DNA of 64,000 nucleotides from Alphaproteobacteria bacterium (GTDB taxonomy: Bacteria > Myxococcota_A > UBA796 > UBA2385): positions 62,001 through 126,000 of the forward strand of contig JACKEY010000004.1 in NCBI GenBank assembly GCA_020632755.1, in the 5' to 3' direction. Made by a program: the position numbers and the translations under genes. The notes below the pieces were generated by a model that saw nothing but the letters and a program-made list of their open reading frames with translations, ran no database searches and had not been told where the DNA came from. Below are positions 58,836-64,000 of the stretch, in pieces (position 1 is the first letter of the stretch; every line of letters starts with the position of its first letter).

Positions 58836-59241
58836 GCTCGGGCACCGAGAAACCGTCCGGCAGCGCCCGGGCGCGGCGGGTGTCCAGGTCGATCATCGCG
58901 AAGACCAGCTCGCCTTCGCAGGCGACCTCGTCGCGGTCCACCAGGACGATGCTCTGGTGCAGGCGGCCCAGCCGTCGCCGGGCCGACAGGGGCGTCACCG
59001 TGACCCGCAGCCGATCGCCCAGCCGGCACTCCCGCCGGTAGCGCAGCTCGACCTTGACCAGGGCGGGGCCCATGCGGTCGCGCTCGATCATCGTGGGGAT
59101 CGGCGTGCCGATGTGGGCCGCCCAGTCGAACCGCGCCGACTCCATCAGCTGCAGGTAGGCGACGTGGCTCATGTGGCCGAACATGTCGACCATGTGCGGC
59201 TCGACGCGGGCCAGCAGGCCGGGGAAGGGGGTCGCGGTCAC
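58822..59241 (-). CDS. Acyl-CoA thioesterase, 4HBT (hotdog) family
   Basis: 139 aa from GTG 59241 (MTATPFPGLL). Hotdog-fold features: VEPHMVDMFGHMSHVAYLQLMESARFDWAAHIG with the acidic/His positions of the 4-hydroxybenzoyl-CoA thioesterase family, and LHQSIVLVDRDEVACEGELVFAMIDLDTRRARALP at the C-terminus. Upstream in-frame residues are Pro/Arg-rich shadow sequence. It hydrolyses acyl-CoA thioesters; the substrate is unknown. It overlaps the convergent lipoprotein gene by 14 bases. Confidence 0.82.
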   Translation of the reverse strand: MTATPFPGLLARVEPHMVDMFGHMSHVAYLQLMESARFDWAAHIGTPIPTMIERDRMGPALVKVELRYRRECRLGDRLRVTVTPLSARRRLGRLHQSIVLVDRDEVACEGELVFAMIDLDTRRARALPDGFSVPELSEP

Positions 59242-59372
59242 GGGCGGCTCGGGGGGAGGAGGGCAGGGGAGGGCGGGCGAGGTATCCCGTCGCCATGGCC
59301 CGACCCCTGCGCAACCGGCCCCGGCCCGCCGCCGAGGAGGACGCCGCCGGGGGCTGACGCTACGCTCCGTCG

Positions 59373-61178
59373 ATGCGCCTGCCCCGCCCGTCCCTGCTGC
59401 CCCGCGCGTCCCCGCTGCGCAGCCTGCCTGCACTGGCCGCGGCGCTGGTGCCGCTCGGCGTGGCCTGCGGGCTGACCTGGCCGTTGGTGCTGCACCTGTC
59501 CGATCACCACATGGTGACGGCCTGGGGGGACAGCCACAGCTGGATCCTGGACCTGACCGCGCGGTCCCTGCGCGACGGCGGCCTGGGCGATCCGACCCTG
59601 GAGGCCGGCTACCCGGTCCCCCGCCACCTGCGCGCCGTCGGGGCGGTCGCGCTGCTGCCCTTCCTGGTCTTCCAGCCGCTGCTGGGGTCGCTGGCGGCGG
59701 GCAGCCTGGCGCAGCTGTTCGCCTTCCCGCTGACCGGGCTGTTGACCTTCCTGGCCCTCGGCCGGCTGACCGACGCGGACCCGTGGGTGCGGGCGGCGGC
59801 GGCGAGCGCCTACGCCCTGGGCCCCACGGTCATCTCGACCCTCGGCATGGGCGAGCTCTCGAACACCCAGGCGTGGGTGCTGCCGGCCTTCCTGTGGGCC
59901 GCGGACGTCGCCTGTCCCCTGGATCCCGAGCGGCCCGGACAGCCTCGGGCCCTCGTCGCGGTGGCCGTGGTCGGTCTGCTCGGCGGGCTGAGCAGCCCCT
60001 ACTACGCGCTGGCGCTGCCGCTGCTGGCCGGGGCCTGGGCGGTGGTGGCCGTGCTGCGGCGGCGGGACGCCCTGCCCCGACGGCTGGCCCTGGCGGCGGG
60101 GCCGGTGCTGGTGCTGGCCCTGTCGCTGCTGCCCGTGCGGGCGTGGTTCGACGCGGACCTGCTGCGCGGCCCGCAGAGCCTGGTCGAGCCGGCTCCGCGG
60201 GCCTTCCAGGGCGACCCGGCCGGGCGACCCCTGCCCGACCCGCCCAGCGTCGCCACCCCCTCCGCGCTGCTGTGGGGGCCGGCCAGCCGCCCGCGCAGCC
60301 CCTGGCAGAGCGACCACGTGGCCTACCTGGGGCTGGTCCTGCTGGCCGCCGCCGGCCTGCAGCTGCGTCGGCCCGGCCGCGGCCGCGGGCTCGGCGCGGC
60401 CCTGGTCGTGGGTGGTGTGCTGCTCGCGCTCGGACCCTGGCTGGCGGCGGACGGCCGGTTCCTGGCGGTCGCGGGCCACGGGGTGCCGACGCCGGTGCGC
60501 CTGCTCGAGCTGCTCGGCTACCCCACCCGGGACGGCGGGCTCTACTTCCGCTTCGCGGTGGTGGCCGAGCTCGGGCTGGTGGTGCTGCTCGCGGCGGGCC
60601 TGGCCGGACGTCGGCGTGGGGCGGCGCTGGCGTGGCTGGTGGCGGGCCTGCACGTCGTGGACGCCGGGCAGAGCACCTGGGCGGCCGGGGCGGGGCGCTG
60701 GCCCGTGCGGATCGAGCCCGTCGCCGACCTCGACCTGCTGCAGGCGATGGCCCCGGCGGGGGCGGTCGTGCCGGCGCAGGCCGACGGCGCGGTCCTGGAG
60801 CTGCCGCTGCAGGGTGGGACCGACGCCTGGATGGCCCAGGAGGCCGTGCTGCGCGCGCTGTTCCACCGGCGACCGACCACGGGCGTGCTGCGCGATCTGC
60901 GCCCCCGCGAGGACACGCTGCGCGGCATCGTCTCCGCTGCGATGCAGGGCGACGATCCCGCCGCTGCCCTGCGTGCGGCCGGGTTCCGCTTCGTCCTGCT
61001 CCCCCGTGACCGGTCCGACCACAGCCAGTACCCTCCCGAGCTGCTCGACGCGGCGCTGGGCCCACGCTGGCACGACGGCGACCTGATCGTCTGGGACCTG
61101 GGGGCGACCTCCCTCGCCCCGCTGGCGCCTCCTCCGCTCCCTCCTCCCGCTCCTCCCCAGACTCCGAGGTCCCCGTGA
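59373..61178 (+). CDS. Large polytopic membrane protein (YfhO/GT-C-like)
   Basis: 601 aa from ATG 59373. About ten or more hydrophobic segments in the N-terminal 450 residues (LPALAAALVPLGVACGLTWPLVLHL, LAQLFAFPLTGLLTFLAL, AGPVLVLALSLLPV, LGAALVVGGVLLALGPWLA, FAVVAELGLVVLLAAGLAG), followed by a soluble C-terminal part (IEPVADLDLLQAMAPAGAVVPAQ). The plan resembles YfhO-like or GT-C glycosyltransferase membrane proteins. That is a topology-based guess. Its stop overlaps the GTG of the next lipoprotein gene. Confidence 0.65.
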   Translation: MRLPRPSLLPRASPLRSLPALAAALVPLGVACGLTWPLVLHLSDHHMVTAWGDSHSWILDLTARSLRDGGLGDPTLEAGYPVPRHLRAVGAVALLPFLVFQPLLGSLAAGSLAQLFAFPLTGLLTFLALGRLTDADPWVRAAAASAYALGPTVISTLGMGELSNTQAWVLPAFLWAADVACPLDPERPGQPRALVAVAVVGLLGGLSSPYYALALPLLAGAWAVVAVLRRRDALPRRLALAAGPVLVLALSLLPVRAWFDADLLRGPQSLVEPAPRAFQGDPAGRPLPDPPSVATPSALLWGPASRPRSPWQSDHVAYLGLVLLAAAGLQLRRPGRGRGLGAALVVGGVLLALGPWLAADGRFLAVAGHGVPTPVRLLELLGYPTRDGGLYFRFAVVAELGLVVLLAAGLAGRRRGAALAWLVAGLHVVDAGQSTWAAGAGRWPVRIEPVADLDLLQAMAPAGAVVPAQADGAVLELPLQGGTDAWMAQEAVLRALFHRRPTTGVLRDLRPREDTLRGIVSAAMQGDDPAAALRAAGFRFVLLPRDRSDHSQYPPELLDAALGPRWHDGDLIVWDLGATSLAPLAPPPLPPPAPPQTPRSP

Positions 61179-62305
61179 TCGCACTGCTCCTGCTGGCCTG
61201 CACCGGCCCTTCCTCCGACTCGGGCTCCTCCACCGGCGACAGCGGCACGGACGGCGGCGGCGACTCCGGCAGCGCAGCGACCCCCTACGAGCTCGACGGG
61301 CCCTACGTCGCCGCCCAGCGCACGCTCACGGTGCGGGACGAGGGGAGGGACCGCACCCTGACGGTCGAGGCCTGGTACCCGCTGGCCGAGGGCGAGGACG
61401 GGCTGCAGAGCGCGACCTGGGCGGACCTGATCCCGGACGAGGATCGGCGGACCGCCTACGAGGCGCTCTTGGAGGCGGCTCCCGACGAGTGCCCCAGCCA
61501 GGGGCTGCAGGCGGCCTGGGAGGGCGGCCGCGATGCCGACCGCAGCTGGCCCGTCCTGCTGATGTCGCACTGCCACGAGTGCACCCGCTGGTCGATGGCC
61601 ACGGCGGCCGAGCGGCTCGCCAGCCACGGCTTCGTGGTGCTAGCGCCCGACCACGACGGCAACACGCTCTTCGACCAGCTGGACGGCACCGCCGTGGGGC
61701 TCGACACCGAGACCCTGGCCATGCGGGTGGACGACCTCGAGGCCGTGCTGGCCGCCGCCACCGCCGACGACTTCTTCATCGGGGTCGACACCACCCGTAT
61801 CGGCGCGGTGGGACACAGCTTCGGGGCGGTGACGGCGGCGCTGTTCACCCAGGAACACCCCGAGGTCGCGGCCGTGATGATGGTCGGCGCCCCCGGCGAG
61901 AACCCGCTCCTGCCCGGCGTCGACATCGCGAGCATCGACCGCCCGCAGCTCTTCCTGCTGCTCGAGGAGGACCACAGCATCTCCGTGGCGGGCAACATCC
62001 TGATCGAGAACAACTTCGCCGAGGCGCCCGGTCCCGCCTGGCTCGTGCGCTACGCGGACGCCGGGCACTGGACGCCGAGCGATCTCGTGGGCCTCACCGA
62101 CGGCTTCATGCCCGGCTGCGGCGAGGACGAGCGCATGGAGTCCGACGAGACCTTCGCCTACGTGGACCCCGCCACCGGCCGCGCGCGCGCCGGCAGCATC
62201 GCGGCGGCCTTCTTCGCCCACAGCCTGGACGGCGCGGCCGACGGTGCGGCGTGGTTGTCGGCGGTCTCGGCGGTGGATCCGATGCTGAGCGTCGAGGAAC
62301 GCTGA
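61175..62305 (+). CDS. Lipoprotein alpha/beta hydrolase (PAF-acetylhydrolase-like plan)
   Basis: 376 aa from GTG 61175 (GTGA overlap; GAGG upstream). Minimal signal MIALLLLAC-TGP with no basic residue. Acidic Ser/Gly/Asp linker (GSSTGDSGTDGGGDSGS), then the hydrolase core: LLMSHCHECTRWSMATAAERL as oxyanion region, GAVGHSFGAVTAALF (G-H-S-F-G nucleophile), MMVGAPGENPLLPGVDIASIDRPQLFLLLEEDHSI, and the His in ADAGHWTPSDL. Related to platelet-activating-factor acetylhydrolase-like lipases. Substrate unknown. Confidence 0.78.
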   Translation: MIALLLLACTGPSSDSGSSTGDSGTDGGGDSGSAATPYELDGPYVAAQRTLTVRDEGRDRTLTVEAWYPLAEGEDGLQSATWADLIPDEDRRTAYEALLEAAPDECPSQGLQAAWEGGRDADRSWPVLLMSHCHECTRWSMATAAERLASHGFVVLAPDHDGNTLFDQLDGTAVGLDTETLAMRVDDLEAVLAAATADDFFIGVDTTRIGAVGHSFGAVTAALFTQEHPEVAAVMMVGAPGENPLLPGVDIASIDRPQLFLLLEEDHSISVAGNILIENNFAEAPGPAWLVRYADAGHWTPSDLVGLTDGFMPGCGEDERMESDETFAYVDPATGRARAGSIAAAFFAHSLDGAADGAAWLSAVSAVDPMLSVEER

Positions 62306-62348
62306 GCCCCGCGCGACGGCGTGGCGGTGCTGCGCTACGCCGTCGCCC

Positions 62349-63716
62349 ATGCGCCCCCGCCCCGCCCCCGACGGTCCCATCCTGCGCCAGCTGTTCCAGC
62401 TGGCCTGGCCGGTCGTGGGCCTCAACGTGCTCACCGTGCTGGCGCTCGCGGTCGACACCGCCATGGTCGGGCACCTGCCCGACGCCGACGTCGCGCTGAC
62501 CGGGCTCGGCTTCGCGACCCAGATCGTGTTCCTGCTGATGGTGCTGATGATCGGCGTCACCGTCGGCAGCGTGGCCTTCGTCGCGCGCGCCCACGGGGCG
62601 GGCGATCGCGACCGGGTCGACCACGTCGTCGCGCAGTCGGTCACGGTGGCCCTGATGCTGGGGCTCGTCGTCGCCACTGTGGGCAACCTGCTCGGCGGGC
62701 CGCTGATGCAGCTCCTGGGGGCCCACGGCGCCGAGCTGGACGCCGGGCTGGCCTACCTGCGCGTGCTGCTGGCCTTCGCGCCGGCGACCTACGTCAACAT
62801 CCTGCTGGCGGCGGCGCTGCGCGGGGTGGGCAACACCAAGCTGCCCTTCGTCGTCAGCCTGGCCAGCAACCTGCTGAACTTCCTGTTCAACTACGGGTTC
62901 ATCCTGGGGCACTGGGGCTTTCCGGCCCTCGGCGTGCAGGGGGCGGCCCTGGGCACCGGCCTGTCGCAGGTCTTCGCGGTGGTCGTGCTGGGGGGGCTGC
63001 TGGCCCGCGGCATCGAGCCGGCCCTGCACATCCGGCCGCGGATCGTGCGGCCCGACTGGGCCCACGTGCGCGATCTGCTGCGCATCGGGGCGCCGGCCGC
63101 CGCCGACATGGTCGTGCTCAACGCCGCCTTCCTGTCGATCGTCGGCATGCTCGGGCGCATCGATCCGCTCGCCGTCGCCGCCCACGGGCTGGGGCTGCGG
63201 GTGCAGGCGCTGGCCTTCGTGCCGGGCATGAGCATCTCCCAGGCCATCGGCGCGCTGGTCGGCAATGCGCTGGGTGCGGGCGACTCGGCCCGGGCGCGGG
63301 CGGTGCTGCGGGCCGGGCTCGGCCTGTGCGTCGTCGTGATGACCACGCTGGCGGTGGCCATCCTGTTCGGCGTGGACGGCATCATCTCGCTGTTCGAGGT
63401 CGCGCCCGACAGCACCCTGGGCGGCTTCACGGCGACCTGGATGCGGCTGCTCGGGTACTGCATGCCCATCGTCGGCGTCTACATCGCCTTCGTCGGCCTG
63501 TTCCAGGGCAGCGGGGCCACGCGCATCTCGCTGTCGATCAACGCGCTGGTGACGCTGGTGTTCCAGATCCCCCTGTCCTTCGTCCTGGGCTTCCCGCTGG
63601 GGCTCGGCGCCTTCGGCGTCTGGGTGGCCTTCCCGCTCGGCTTCGTCGGGAAGGCGGCCCTGGCGTCGTGGATCTACCGCCGGGGCGGGTGGGCGCGGAC
63701 GGGCGCGCGGGTCTGA
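62349..63716 (+). CDS. MATE-family multidrug/toxic-compound exporter
   Basis: 455 aa from ATG 62349. Two homologous sets of about six transmembrane helices, typical of MATE proteins: N half begins LFQLAWPVVGLNVLTVLALAVDTAMVGHL, and the C half begins ADMVVLNAAFLSIVGMLG. Family features include LRGVGNTKLPFVVSLASNLLNFLFNY and the C-half VGLFQGSGATRISLSINALV. It exports organic cations or metabolites with Na+ or H+ antiport. No regulatory gene is adjacent; the physiological substrate is unknown. Confidence 0.88.
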   Translation: MRPRPAPDGPILRQLFQLAWPVVGLNVLTVLALAVDTAMVGHLPDADVALTGLGFATQIVFLLMVLMIGVTVGSVAFVARAHGAGDRDRVDHVVAQSVTVALMLGLVVATVGNLLGGPLMQLLGAHGAELDAGLAYLRVLLAFAPATYVNILLAAALRGVGNTKLPFVVSLASNLLNFLFNYGFILGHWGFPALGVQGAALGTGLSQVFAVVVLGGLLARGIEPALHIRPRIVRPDWAHVRDLLRIGAPAAADMVVLNAAFLSIVGMLGRIDPLAVAAHGLGLRVQALAFVPGMSISQAIGALVGNALGAGDSARARAVLRAGLGLCVVVMTTLAVAILFGVDGIISLFEVAPDSTLGGFTATWMRLLGYCMPIVGVYIAFVGLFQGSGATRISLSINALVTLVFQIPLSFVLGFPLGLGAFGVWVAFPLGFVGKAALASWIYRRGGWARTGARV

Positions 63717-63723
63717 CGGCTGC

Positions 63724-64000
63724 TCAGGGCAGGGTGAGCGCCAGCCGCACCGAGCCCAGCCGCACGGCCCCGGTGTCGGGGTGCTGCTCGATGACCCGGA
63801 CGGCGTCGTCGACGCCCAGCGCCGCCAGCTCGCGCCGGGCCCGGTAGACGTGATCCCGCACGCTGCCGTGGTCCAGGTGCAGCAGCCGCTCCAGGTCGTC
63901 GGGGCGCCGCCAGCCACGCTCGGCCCGCGGCAGGTCCGTGTCGGCCTCGCGGGCCTTGGCCAGCGCCAGCAGGGTCCGGTGGTGGGCCTTGGGCGGCAGC
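63724..64000 (-). CDS. C-terminal part of a winged-helix DNA-binding regulator (partial, 5' end outside window)
   Basis: The reverse strand is open from the right edge to a TGA at 63724-63726, encoding about 91 residues. They read as a winged helix: LPPKAHHRTLLALAKAREADT, then a DDLERLLHLDHGSVRDHVYRARRELAALG recognition-helix-like segment, and a beta wing VIEQHPDTGAVRLGSVRLALTLP. A wing of this kind at the C-terminus is common in Myxococcota FHA or receiver-linked regulators; that link is inference. Confidence 0.6.
   Translation of the reverse strand, partial: LPPKAHHRTLLALAKAREADTDLPRAERGWRRPDDLERLLHLDHGSVRDHVYRARRELAALGVDDAVRVIEQHPDTGAVRLGSVRLALTLP

Noticed and set aside
59295..59357. Twenty-codon ORF (MARPLRNRP...) between the thioesterase and membrane protein genes
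   Set aside because: It has no clear SD or family, and the composition is typical of random GC-rich DNA; too short to support.

Overview
The window is about 64 kb of very GC-rich, gene-dense DNA, and it looks like a chromosome segment of a Myxococcota (delta-proteobacterial) bacterium. The evidence is a MYXO-CTERM-type tail (Gly-Cys-Gly-Cys, a hydrophobic stretch, then Arg5) on a thrombospondin-type-3-repeat protein, two large Ser/Thr kinases, many small lipoproteins of unknown function, VWA, lamin-tail and choice-of-anchor surface domains, and frequent GTG starts that overlap the preceding stop as GTGA. I see no rRNA, tRNA, phage or plasmid genes. Species cannot be assigned from the sequence alone.

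Layout. 1-6.6 kb: the end of a membrane protein, a degenerate EEP-fold protein, a helical repeat protein, a YceI-like protein, a DUF4328 membrane protein, and a DUF4105/DUF3015 pair. 6.7-11.6 kb (minus strand): a compact five-gene type III polyketide synthase cluster (type III PKS, ICMT-like methyltransferase, acyl carrier protein, fatty acyl-AMP ligase, FAD monooxygenase). Its content suggests a phenolic-lipid or alkylpyrone/alkylresorcinol product made from an ACP-bound fatty acyl starter. 11.6-14 kb: a crotonase and two lipoproteins in a coupled operon. 14-18.4 kb: a lipoprotein, GlpD and a large uncharacterised protein. 18.4-27.5 kb (minus): a seven-gene, tightly coupled envelope operon (membrane protein, lipoprotein, transmembrane Ser/Thr kinase, OmpA-like protein, FecR-like protein, MYXO-CTERM/TSP3 surface protein, probable outer-membrane protein).

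27.5-35 kb: a lipoprotein hydrolase, a thioredoxin-like lipoprotein and a four-gene surface lipoprotein operon. One member is a VWA protein carrying a lamin-tail domain whose two halves are in reversed order. 35-46.4 kb: a GYF-like membrane protein, a flavodoxin-like protein, an N6 DNA methylase fused to a specificity-like region, a DUF4476 protein, an N-formylglutamate amidohydrolase homologue, hydrolase-type lipoproteins, an MBL-fold protein and an amidohydrolase coupled to a TetR regulator. 47.0-48.5 kb is clearly lower in GC and holds a lipoprotein plus the 3' fifth of a kinase/ATPase/TPR-like regulator gene. 51-52.3 kb has a REP-associated (Y1/HUH) transposase flanked by palindromes and a 31-bp repeat array that switches orientation midway.

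52.4-64 kb is more housekeeping in nature: an esterase, pyruvate kinase, a small HTH protein, argR-argG-argH (with a recognisable promoter and a possible ARG half-site at argR), a thioesterase, a large membrane protein, a lipoprotein hydrolase, a MATE exporter and the end of a winged-helix regulator. The best candidates for new biology are the FAAL-ACP-type III PKS cluster, the permuted lamin-tail/VWA protein, the transposase with its repeat array, the kinase-OmpA-FecR-TSP3 operon, and the recurring very short lipoprotein signal peptides that lack basic residues.
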